Below are positions 43,784-53,975 of a DNA stretch of 64,000 nt, piece after piece. This stretch comes from Desarmillaria ectypa. Taxonomy: Eukaryota; Basidiomycota; Agaricomycetes; Agaricales; Physalacriaceae. The DNA lies in NCBI GenBank assembly GCA_030407005.1, contig JAUDYN010000010.1:1116001-1180000 (forward strand), written 5' to 3'. The number at the start of each line of letters is the position of its first letter. The first letter of the stretch is position 1. Below the pieces are notes generated by a model. The model worked only from the letters and a program-made list of their open reading frames with translations. It searched no databases and was not told the DNA's origin. The position numbers were made by a program, and so were the translations under genes.

Positions 43784-46700
43784 TGAGTATATTTTTCATA
43801 AAGGAGGGAGTTTCAGCTTGTACACTGATGGGCCATATTTTTTGAGTATTGTGAATGGTCTGACCTGTTTGTCATCCAGCTTTTTCTTTGGCTGTGGTAG
43901 ATGAAGGTTAGTGGTGTTGAGCCAGACTTTTTGACCAATCTGGTACTCAACCACTATCCTTTTCTTTTTGTCATATTAGGTTTTCATCTGTGTCATGGCT
44001 TTTTGTAAAGCAGTTTGGGTCTCTTCATGGATGTGTTTTATCATGTCTGTGAATAATTCTGATGCAGGGGTTCAGAGTGGAGAATGGGTATGTGAGTCCA
44101 GAGCAACTTAAGGATTTTGCCCATAATTGACTTGGAATGAGCTTTTTCCTGTTGCAGAGTGTATGTGATTATTATGTTGAAAAGCTGCCAGAGACAACTA
44201 TTCTGTCCAGTTATCTTGTTGATGATTGATAAATATCCATAGATATTTTTCTATCTTTTGGTTAATGTGCTCAGTCTGTCCATCTGTTTGTGAATAGAAT
44301 GCTGTAGAGGCATTTTCTTTGATGTTTAACATGTCATATAAGTCCTTTAAGAAATTTGACATGAATTGTGGCCCTCTGTTAGATATGATGGTGATGGGCA
44401 TGCTATGTTTGGCATATACTTCATCTCTCAGGATTTGAGCCCATCCTTCTGATGAGAGTTTGGTACTGCAAGTGATCAGGATGATTTCTTTAGAGAATCA
44501 GTTGACAATTATCAGAATGATGTCATGTCCATTGGAAAGTGGTAATCTCATAACCATGTCAACTGAAATATGTGCTGAAATATGTGTCTATAGTTTCAAA
44601 GGGATTTCATTGGGGTGAAAGAGAGTGTGCTTGGCTTGAGTATTAGTTTTGGTTTGGGCACATGTTTTACATGCCTAAATGTATGTTTCTACATCCTTCT
44701 TTATTTTTGGCCACTAATAGTCTCTTAAGACTAACTCCTTCATCTTTTTCACTTCTGGATGTCCTGCTGTGATATGGTCATGATATCTGGCTACAACTTC
44801 TCCCTATAGTCTATAATCTTGAGGAATGTAAATCTGTTGATAATAAAAGATGAGTCCATCTTCCATCTTCATTCCTCTTTTATGATTAAGGGCCTTGGCA
44901 ATTTCTTGATCCTATTTCTGATTATCATGAGTTGCACTTTTAATGTGTTCCCAGATTTCCTCTTCTGTCAGCATGATCATGGCATTGAAGAACTTGGCTT
45001 TAAGGATGACTATTTCTTAGTTATCATCCTTGCCTTGTTCATGGTCTGCTCATTGACTGAGTAGGTCCACTTTCTTGTTGGTGGTTCCAGGTTTATGATG
45101 GAGAGTGAAATAATATTCTGCAAGTTCTGTGACCCATCATGCTTATCTGTGATTGAGCTTTTGCAGTTTGTGAAAATATTGTAGATTCTAATGATCTGTC
45201 CAGATTTCAAAATCTACTATGGCTCCCATGAGATAATGTCTCCATTCATTTAGAGCAAGCATAATTGCAAGTAATTTCTTGTCATATATCTCATAATTTT
45301 GCTCAGCAACTGTTAATGCTTTTTATAAAAATGCGACTGGTCTCTATTTTCCATCTTATTCTTGACTCAAAATGGTGCCAATTGTCCCCTCACTAGAATC
45401 CACTTTCACATGGAATTGTCCCTTCTCTGTTGGTATGGCCAGAACCATATCTGTCACCAATTGTGTTTTAAGTCACTGGAATGTGACTTGTTATGCTGTT
45501 TCCCACACCTATTGTTCTTTCCCTGTGAGGGATGTCATCAGTCATACTATATTGCTATATCCTTTGATAAAGCATCTATAGAAATTGGTGAATCCTAAGA
45601 ATGACTGTAGTTTCTGTTTCTTTATTGGAACTGGCCATTCTATGATTTCTGTGACTTTTACAGGATTCTTCACTAATGATGATGCCTAAGTACTCATTTT
45701 TGAGTACTTCAAACTTGCCCTTTTAGGAACAGCTTGTATTTCCTAAGAAGCTCCAACACTCTCCAGATGATGTGTCAATGTTTGTCTAGGTTTTTTGAGA
45801 ATATCAAAATATTGTCAAGGTAAACTGTGACTTTTCCAGTGGTGATGAGATCTTTGAAGATATCATTCATCATCCATTGGATTGTTGTGGGTAAATTGGT
45901 GAGTCCAAAGAATATTACCATGAGTTTGAATAATTCCTAGTTAGTTCTGAATGCTGCTTTCCATTCATTGTCCTCTTTGATGTGCACATTGTTATATCCC
46001 CATCATACATCCAGTTTAGTGAAGTATTTTGTACTTCCCAGCTTGTCCATTAGCTCAGATATGAGCAGTAAGGGATATTGATTTTTAATGGTTATTTTAT
46101 TAAGTTTTCAATAATTCTAAATAGGACACAATTTTCCATCCTTCTTTTTGACAAAAAAGAATAGTGATGCCATTAGCAATTTGGAGGGTCAGATTTGCCC
46201 TGAGGTGAGGTTCTCTTCAAGGAATTTATTGAGTTCCTCTTGCTCTATCCAGTTCAATGGATAGACTTTACAGTCTAGAGTTGATCTGGCATTGGGAATC
46301 AATTCAATGGCATGATCTCAGGGTTTTCATTCTGGAAGTTCATCAAAGTTTTCTTTATTGAACAAGTCCTTAAAGTCCCAATAGGCTTCAGGTACCCTGC
46401 TTTCAAAGAACTTCTTAGCTTTTTCTTTGTTGGCTTTGGCCACAAGCTCTTTAGCTTTATGAACCACTCATATTTCCATTGCTTTAGTGAAATCCACTGC
46501 TAGAATGGTTTCTCCTTTCTCCAGTTCTCATTCATCATCTTCATCAGCATCTGGCAATGTGTATAGATTTTTTATACATTGACAATGAGTGAATAAGATT
46601 TTACCAGTCTCTCAGTTGATAATAGGATTATGGCATAAGAGCCAGTCATGTCCAAGGAATATTTCTTTGCTTCTAAAGTCAGTGACTGCTAAATCTATTT

Positions 46701-46965
46701 GTTCACTATGGTCACTGACTTTAAGCTATAATTCCACAAATAATGTGATTTCTCCCACCTTGTTGTGGGATCCATCAGCATTGTATACAGGAATGAGGCT
46801 AACTATGAGTCATATTTTGAGGTTATGAGCATATACATAGAAGCTGTGAATAGAGCTTCTTATATATCCACTGTCAATTAATGCTATGGCTCTAAATAGT
46901 ACTTTGGCATACAGAGTCTCAATCTGGACAGAAACTTGTAGATCCCATCATTTGCTATTATAAGC
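43784..46965 (-). pseudogene. Element A pol: protease, reverse transcriptase, RNase H and integrase, decayed
   Basis: Protease remains near 46849-46886 (ALIDSGYIRSS, with the DSG motif), followed by GHDWLLCHNPIINWETGKI at about 46600-46660. The reverse transcriptase covers about 45740-46265, including FFGLTNLPTT and the active site, which now reads YLDN instead of YLDD at 45811-45822. RNase H has VKVDSSEGTIG near 45390. Integrase fragments span 44198-44830, with TIISNRGPQFMSNFLKDLYD, and a block reading VN*F at 44495-44506 where VDRF is expected. Many stops sit where Arg codons are expected, for example LDV*WGYNN. Confidence 0.8.
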
Positions 46966-47199
46966 CCAGATATTATACTGGATGAGCTTGCATAGTTCAT
47001 CAAGCCATTTCAATGCATGAGATCATTCCACCTTTTATAGTCCTTTAAAAAGGTTGTCTATGACTTTCTTAACTTGGCACTTGTTGATTTAGTTGAGTAA
47101 AATAGTTTTGGCAATCACTTCTGTTCTTGTATCTTTAATTGCCCTCCAAGTCTATTCTGTCTCAAAGAGTTTAAGCCACTCTGTTAGCTTCTTCTCTAG

Positions 47200-49700
47200 G
47201 GGTGCATTCTTTACTACCTCTCTAGGTTTTACTTTTTTCTTTGGTTTCTGTTGCTTCTTCTGATAGTTTCTGAAAGTGGTGTCATCTTCTTTGTCAGGAA
47301 CTTTGATAAGATCAACTTTGCAAGTTGGACCTTTATTAGAGACTCTCTGTCCTCAGTTTAGCCTGCTTGATCCTTGTGGGTGATTGAGCTGGTCATTCTT
47401 TTTGTCAGTTGATATGTCTTCTTGATCTTTGGCCAGTTGTGTGATTCTTTCTTTGTCTGGGTGCAAGAGATGATAATAGGTATATTTATTTGCATGCATA
47501 CAATAGGCATAACTACAGAAGTACTATAAGTCTGACTAGTGAGTTCCAAATGTGCACCAGACTGTCCTTTTGCCAAGCAAGTGAAATCACTCACTTTCTA
47601 GCAGCATCTTTTATCTCTTTGATCTTGGAGTCTATAGTGGGCTCAATCATTGAGGCTCTGACCTCCTCCTTCTTCTTGTTCTATGACTGCTCTAGACAGT
47701 CCTTTGAATGGTATTCCTTCTTCTTGCAGCAGAAGTATTTTCCTTCTACTTTAAGAGCATTAATGGTGTTGATATTCATTGGCTGCCTCTAACCACTGTA
47801 AGTAGTACCAGTGCCAGTCTTCTTCTCCAGCATTCCACTTGTCCTGCCAGAACTTCCCTTTAAAGTTCTAGTGTTGTTGTTAGATTTTTTATCATTTGGG
47901 TAAATACTATAGATTGAATCTATAATCTGCTGATATTGTTGCTCCTGGTTCATAATGATGATTTGCTCTTTCCATTCCTTGTAGCTAATGAGAATAAAGA
48001 TTCTGAGATTTGAGACAGCAAGAGTATATGACTTGGGTACTCCTTAATGAAGCACCTCAACTATGTGTCTGCAAGGACTGATATTATTTCAGAGTCTGGC
48101 CAGCTTAGCCTGTTTTTCCAGCTTCTGGAAGTACTCCTGGGTAGTCTTGTTGCCTATTCATAGATTATACATTTTCTTCTTGTGTACTTCCTCCATTGCT
48201 GTATCTCTAAACTTATCAACAATTATTTGTATAAATGCCTCCCATGTTAGAAATCTGAATTTTCTCTACTCAAGCTTTTCAGCTTGGGAATTTCTATTGT
48301 CCACCAATCCTTTGCTCATCCATTGAAGTAGGGCTGAGCAATGGCAACCTTATATGGATTAGGAAACATATGTGCACTATGTACTTAAAAGTACACTTTG
48401 TAGTCTATGATAAATCTGTCAATGTTATTGAAATTGCCTGTAAAGACCTTAGGCTTGTGGACCAGTTTATGTCTACACCCAGTCCAATATGCTTTGTTGG
48501 CCATATTCTCACTGGGTTGTGGCAAGGGCAGATCATGATTCTATTTTAATGATCTCCAAGATAGAGATCATCATTTTGCATCTTTAGCTCTCAGAGAATA
48601 TCAGGGGTTATTAGGATCAATTGGGGGGTCTTCTCAGATTGGTCCAGTGCCTGGAATCCAGACTGGGGCTGGATTGTTAGGGTCTGGAGTAGAAGACCCC
48701 ACACCTACCATTATTTGGCTAATACTGGTGAATTGGCATCTCAGCATCCTGACATTGGGTCATAGGAGGGAGTCAGGAAGAGGATTGGTGGGTGGTCAAT
48801 ATGGGAGTAGTATCTTATAGGGGTAAAAGGGAAATTGTTCATTAAATAGTAAAATAACCTGTTCTATCATACTATATCATAGTATTTTCTTCCACTCTGC
48901 TTCATTCTCTGCCTCAGCATACATTCTTTCTATCTTAGTCAGTTTCCAGATGAGGTTCAAGATAAATGCTGTATATCTCTCACCCCATATCTTCTGAATC
49001 TCCTGGTCTGTTGGTTGTGTATTTCCGATGCTGAATAAGATGCTCAAGGAGCAGAATATTCCTTACTCCTTGACAGAGGGATTATGCTTAGTTTTTTGAA
49101 TATTCTATGGCAAAATCTTCTCTATAATATATTTGCTTCTACTCAGTGAGCAGGGGTAGAGCATATATAGCTATGGATTGGTAATAGTAATGTGACCACT
49201 CAGACCACCTATTCCTATAATTAGCAAGGGCTTCATCTTTGAAGGCTCTTGCCTGCTCTTCTAGGACACTTTGTATAGCATTCTAGTATCACCTTCTGCA
49301 GTATGTCTCATCATTTTCTCTCAGTAATTGGCTGCTAAATGTGCAGTGAGAGTCAAGAGCAAGTATACACTCCCAATAATATTGGTTCTATGTCTCATGC
49401 ATATGGATTCTAAGCTCATTGAGGGCTGTGAGGATCAAGTTATGATGCTCAGCAATAATAGTATAGTTCAGAGTAGTATCGATGAAGGTGTTGACTTTTT
49501 GCTGGGGATTGGGGATTGAAGGGTATGCTAATTGAGTATATTGACAAATTATCCTGTCTCATTCTTCTTGCTTAGTGTAACTGAGTGTTAGAGAGTCAGA
49601 GTGGCTATTGGAGGGGTAGTGTTGGTCTCTTGCCATGTAGGCAGTGTAGGTTGATTTGATGGGGGAGTTTGGGTTATAGATACTGCTATGAATAGGGCTA
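47200..49700 (-). pseudogene. Element A gag remnant
   Basis: Capsid-like sequence near 48360-48480 (KPKVFTGNFNNIDRFIIDY, then HMFPNPYKVAIAQPYFNG) resembles the gag capsid of basidiomycete gypsy elements. A zinc knuckle lies near 47692-47735 but its first Cys and its His read as Tyr (YFCCKKKEYHSKDC), which cannot hold zinc in the normal way. No long open frame remains. Confidence 0.65.
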
Positions 49701-49916
49701 GGAGAGTGTAGGTGGGATAGACTGATCAATGGGGGTATAAGAGAATCTCAGATCCTAAGCTCCAGTCTGAACCTGGTAGCAGATAGTAATAAGAGAGTGT
49801 GTGAAGATCTCTATTACAGCTAGGGAGAATAGTGAGGGTTTGCATAGAGATATCAGTGATTGTTTGCATTTGGTCTTCAGCAGCATATGGTGGTCACTGA
49901 AGAAGAGGGAAAAAGA

Positions 49917-49930
49917 AGCTTTGAGCTAAT
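49917..49930 (-). other. Primer-binding site of element A, self-priming type suggested
   Basis: Element-sense ATTAGCTCAAAGCT immediately follows the 5' LTR. It does not begin TGG as expected for a tRNA 3' CCA end. Its reverse complement (AGCTTTGAGCTAAT) resembles the proposed R start of the same element. Confidence 0.5.
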
Positions 49931-50093
49931 TGTTAGACTGAAACTCCATTGGATAGCAATAGTAAACACTAGGCTGTATCATGTTCATACAGTCATCCAA
50001 TGAGCCCACTTAATATTATTGACTAAGAGTTGAGACTAAAGACTAGCTTTAGGCAAGAGAAGGAGTCAATAAATAAAGTTTGGTATGATTAAA

Positions 50094-50107
50094 CTTAGCT
50101 TAAAGCT
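50094..50107 (-). promoter_or_regulatory. Proposed 5' end of element A transcript, complementary to its PBS
   Basis: Element-sense AGCTTTAAGCTAAG, 35 nt downstream of the TATA box. Its first 13 bases pair with the PBS ATTAGCTCAAAGCT at 12 positions; the one mismatch is a transition. This is the geometry of Tf1-type self-priming. Confidence 0.5.
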
Positions 50108-50134
50108 GGAGAATATACAGCAAGAGCTATGCTA

Positions 50135-50142
50135 CTTATATA
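50135..50142 (-). promoter_or_regulatory. LTR TATA box of element A
   Basis: The plus strand reads cttatata, i.e. TATATAAG on the element strand. The same box is present in the LTR of element B (51072-51079) and of element C (61951-61958), each 33-35 nt before the proposed transcript start. Confidence 0.6.
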
Positions 50143-50327
50143 CTAAAGTATGGGCTCTAATAATAGATAGTTCATGCATGAAATGGATGAAAACAATGAT
50201 ATAGTGGAATGACTGTAGTGAGCCATAGTTTCATGTCTTGGTAGATGCTGGGATTAGATGTGATAATCCAGCATCTAGATGAAAGATAAGATAAACAGTA
50301 AAAATAGTGAGAAATCATAACAATAAT

Positions 50328-50844
50328 AGACTAAGATACTTAGATTCACATAAAATAAATAGGTAAGTTAAAGAGAGATGAATTGGTAGCTACTAGTATA
50401 AGGATTTATATATCTTTGGATAAGTACTTGGAAAGTTCTAGTAGTTACAGATTTCAAAAATATTATACTACTTTCTGGTAAGTAGGAGAAGATGAAAGAA
50501 TATTATAGAAATTGAGAAATACTTCTAAGTATGCATTTAGGATACTGGGGACTAATCAGAAAAGCATAGGCAGATATCTATTATAACAGCCCCCCCAGTC
50601 TCCAGTTGTCTAAATCTTTGTGGATATTTACAGAAGCAATAGGCATATACACTTTTATTAAGGGATAAGTAGCTCATCATTTTGGCAATGATATCATCTC
50701 CACTAAGAATGCATATTTCAGCATTAATGCTAGTGTCTACTAGCATGTAGAATAATAGAGGTGGGAGCATCACTACAGTATTGCCTTCATACTTAGCAAA
50801 GTTAGTTATAAGCTGTGGAAGGTGGTTGAAGAATAAAATTCAAG
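50328..50844. other. Spacer between elements A and B
   Basis: AT-rich sequence with poor CG. A minus-strand open stretch (50552-50773) shows MLVDTSINAEICIL, faintly like a retroviral-type protease, but it is too weak to call. Confidence 0.35.
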
Positions 50845-51276
50845 TGTTATAGTTTCTTCTATTTTTACTTATCTTTCTTATCTAGGCACTAATCTTATCA
50901 TATCTAATCTCTGCATCTATCATGCATCATGAGCTGATCACCTTATAGCTAGCAACTAACAAATAGCCATTGTACTATAGCTCACAATGGTCACCCCATT
51001 ACATTATTGTTTCTCTTATTGCATGTATGGATGTTTGTCTTACTTGGTTATTATTAAATCCTGTACTTTAGTATATAAGTAACAGCTCTTATTATATATT
51101 TTCCAGCTTCAAGCTAAGTTTAATCATACTAAACTTTCTTGTCAACTCCTCTCACCTAAAGCTAGCCTTTAGTCTCAACTGCTAGTCAACAATATTCTAG
51201 GACTTATTGGGTGACTGTACAAACACAATACAGCCCAGTATTTATCTTTGTTGTCCAACAGAGTTTGGATCTAACA
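50845..51276 (+). repeat. 5' LTR of element B (same family as A, opposite orientation)
   Basis: 432 bp, begins tgttatagtttc and ends ggatctaaca. Matches the reverse complement of A's LTR over its length, with TATATAAG at 51072-51079 and AGCTTCAAGCTAAG at 51105-51118. The sequence right after the LTR (attagctcaaagc, 51277-51289) matches element A's PBS. Confidence 0.82.
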
Positions 51277-51289
51277 ATTAGCTCAAAGC
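51277..51289 (+). other. Primer-binding site of element B
   Basis: ATTAGCTCAAAGC directly after the LTR. Pairs with GCTTCAAGCTAA from the proposed transcript start of B with two transition mismatches, both at a position consistent with an ancestral CG. Confidence 0.45.
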
Positions 51290-52453
51290 ATCTCTTTTCC
51301 CTTTTCTCCAGCAACCACTAATGCTGCTGAAAATTAATTGCCCAATTTCTCAGATATCATCACCCAAACTTTCCTCAGACTAGTGTTGGTCATAGGAACC
51401 ACCATCAGTATCTGTGCACTAGTCACACTATACTTCTGTTATCTCTAGAATTTATTAGTATAGTTTAATTAATCTCAACACAACAATTAAAAAAACCCCA
51501 CTTCTCATTCTCATATATATCTATCCCACCACTATATCACCATCCAGCCCTATAGAAGCATCTTCACAATGCTCAGGCCCCTATCTGAAATATAGTCAAA
51601 CTCAACTGATCCTAAAAATACTAAAGATGATGTTATCGAAAAAGAGCATGTATTCTTCTTGAAGATAGCTCTGGAAACATAGCCTCAGAAATCATATGAA
51701 GTAAGTCTGAGGACAGTAATATCTAAAGCAGATTCAGACTGAGCCTTCAAGCAAGAGACTCAATCTTTTTCCCATCATCCTCTACATTATACACACATCC
51801 AGTAGTGATGATGATGACCTCTACTATCCTCACTCTCTCACTGACTTATAATATATAGTCTTTAATACTCATGACTAATATTTCACCTCAGACAGCCATC
51901 CTGACTCTCCAATTCTCAGATACTCTGAGCAAGAAGAATATAATAGAGCTATTCAGGAATATACACAACTAGAATACTCACAGGTCTCTTTCCCTAAGCT
52001 AGAAATCTACACCTCTATCCCTCCTCCCATGAACCATCCTCTTGCCTATAAGCATTAGGATAATCATTATAGTCCTTAACCAACTTGGGATTCACACCCA
52101 AAAAATGTGGAATAAGTATTATTGAGAGCATATACTCACTCTTAACTTCTGCTGCATGTTTAGCAGCCAGCTACTAGGAGAGGATAATGAGATATATCAC
52201 TGAAGGCAATACTAGAATGTTATCCAAAATATCTCAGAGGAGTGGACAAAAGCCTTTGAAGAAGAGACCATTGTCAACCATCAAAGTGGATAGCCATATT
52301 ACTATTATCAACCTATTGCCACTTATGCCCCACTCCCACTCACTAAATAGAAACAAAATCCTATGGAGAAAACTTTTCTGCAGAATACAACAGAACCCAA
52401 GCAGAGGCTCTCTGATAAAGAATGAGAAATATCACTCTTATCAAGTATTGGCA
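51290..52453 (+). pseudogene. Element B leader and gag, 5' part
   Basis: The first ~80 bases match the equivalent leader of element A (ctcttttcccttttctccag). One open frame survives (52187-52501, the last part running into the inserted LTR). No intact capsid is seen. The coding strand is plus, opposite to element A. Confidence 0.55.
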
Positions 52454-52458
52454 ATATG

Positions 52459-52876
52459 TGTTATAGCCCTGCTTAAGCACATGACTTGGGACATAAGCTG
52501 ATCTCTTTAGGCTGTTACATGTTTGAATAGTCATCCAGCTAGAGATCTAAGCTCAGTCTTTAGTGTGTGTGAGTAAGAGGTGTATGATTGTAATTTAGTC
52601 AAAAGATAGAGTACAATGGTGGGTTTTTACTCTACTTATATACTGTAAGTATGATGTTTATATATAGATGAAATGATTCAGTCTATGCTGGAATGATGTT
52701 GAAGTCGAATGGTCTAGAAGGATCATGGTCCAATAGAACAGTTCTGGGGTGAAAGTTGGTGAGAATGAGAGTAATAGTCAGTGAGTAGGTTGATATGAAT
52801 CAGAAATGAGGATTGATTAGATGGATGAGTCATGGATATGACTTGGATAAGATAAGATAACAGAAAAATCATAATA
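52459..52876 (-). repeat. Solo LTR of family II inserted in element B gag
   Basis: 418 bp, begins tgttatagccctg and ends cataata (degenerate CA). In element sense it starts near TGTTATGATTTTTCTG and carries TATATAAG plus ATCTTTTGACTAA. It is flanked by ATATG at 52454-52458 and 52877-52881, a target duplication. It interrupts gag of element B, and no internal sequence belongs to it, so recombination between two LTRs has left a solo LTR. Confidence 0.85.
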
Positions 52877-52881
52877 ATATG

Positions 52882-53975
52882 CCACTAACAGACCAGAAAA
52901 TCCAGCAGGCACTGGATCAAAAATTTATGGAGATCTGGAGAGCAAGATATATGGCTCTTATCTTAAATCTCATCTAGAGATTAATGGAGATAGAGAGAAT
53001 ATACTAAGAAATACTGAGTGAAGACTAGAAAGAAATTCTTAAGCACAGTATAATAGAATAGGCAGTGCTAATATTTAATGAACAATATTCCTTGTACCTA
53101 TATAAGATGCTACCTCCCTTCTGATTAGCAACCAATCCACTATCTGACTCCTCACCACCCAATGTCAGAATGCTGGAAAACTGATTTGTTGGCACTAGCC
53201 AAATGATAGCTGGTGTGAGACCTTTCACTGCCCCAGACCCTAGTGAATCTGCCTCAGTCTGTATTCCTGAAACCAGGCCAATTTATGAATATCCCTGTAT
53301 TGACCCCAATGATCCCAGGTACTCTCCAGGTGTCAAAGATTCAGAATGATGGTCTCTATCACAGGGACCACCAAAATAGAAATACAAGCTGCTCCTGCTA
53401 CAACCCAGTGAGGATATGGCTGATAAAGCACTCTGGACTGGGATCTGACCTCCATCTTATCCTATGCAAGGTCAGCAAGCAGTATCTGCTCCAGTTTATA
53501 GACAACCTCCAGTAGCACCTGGAGAAAGCATAGCAGAAATGATAGATGCCTTACAACAGGCATTCACTATAGGTCCACCACTTACCTTCAACAATCTATA
53601 TGGGTATTCACTCTATGAGTAACCAATTCCTACAATGCCAAGCCAAGTGACCACACCAACTGATCTACAACAAGCTGCTCCATTGGTTAAAACAGAGTCT
53701 ATGGAAGAAAGGTTACTGGCTGCTATCCAGAAATTTGCAGACAAAGGAGGAGCCAGCAGCAATAACAGGAAGTGCAGATATAATAAATGTGACATGGGTT
53801 ACAAGGATTGTGCTATCAGGAAAGCAGATACTGATAGCAGACTCATCAAGTGGGACTATAATAAGCAGAGGTTAACTATACCATACAGTTCTGATCTACC
53901 TAAGAGGTTAGAATTATTCAAGATGCAGATTGACAAGTGATATGAAGAGCATAAGAAATCCACTTCTGTCAATAT
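52882..53975 (+). pseudogene. Element B gag, 3' part, with degraded zinc knuckle
   Basis: After the inserted LTR the gag continues (MPLTDQKIQQALDQKFMEIW at about 52879-52940). An open stretch of 101 codons (53635-53940) has ESMEERLLAAIQKFADKG and then CRYNKCDMGYKDC, a CCHC knuckle whose second Cys reads Asn and His reads Tyr, and QRLTIPYSSDLPKRLELFKM. It ends near 53975 where minus-strand integrase sequence begins. Confidence 0.6.

Larger units (their letters stand above)
42574..50322 (-). mobile_element. Element A: full-length but dead Ty3/gypsy chromovirus
   Basis: Two LTRs bound a 7.75-kb element: left 42574-43177 (contains a 207-bp insertion plus its 5-bp duplication; 392 bp without them) and right 49931-50322 (392 bp). 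Both begin TG and end CA. The flanks carry the same 5 bp, ATAAT, at 42569-42573 and 50323-50327, a classic integration duplication. The element reads on the minus strand: gag near 49.7-47.2 kb, protease near 46.9, reverse transcriptase near 46.3-45.7, RNase H near 45.5-45.0, integrase near 44.8-44.2 and a chromodomain at 43.8-43.4. Every domain is cut by stops. The LTR sequences differ by about 5% by eye, mostly transitions, so the insertion is not recent. Confidence 0.9.
49931..50322 (-). repeat. 5' LTR of element A
   Basis: 392 bp, starts tgttagact and ends atcataaca. In element sense it contains the promoter: TATATAAG (minus strand, plus coordinates 50135-50142) about 35 nt before a sequence complementary to the primer-binding site. 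Flanked on the right by ATAAT. Confidence 0.9.

Noticed and set aside
50552..50773. Possible retroviral-type protease on the minus strand
   Set aside because: Only a loose LVDTS resemblance, no other protease feature, and no neighbouring pol; below my evidence threshold.
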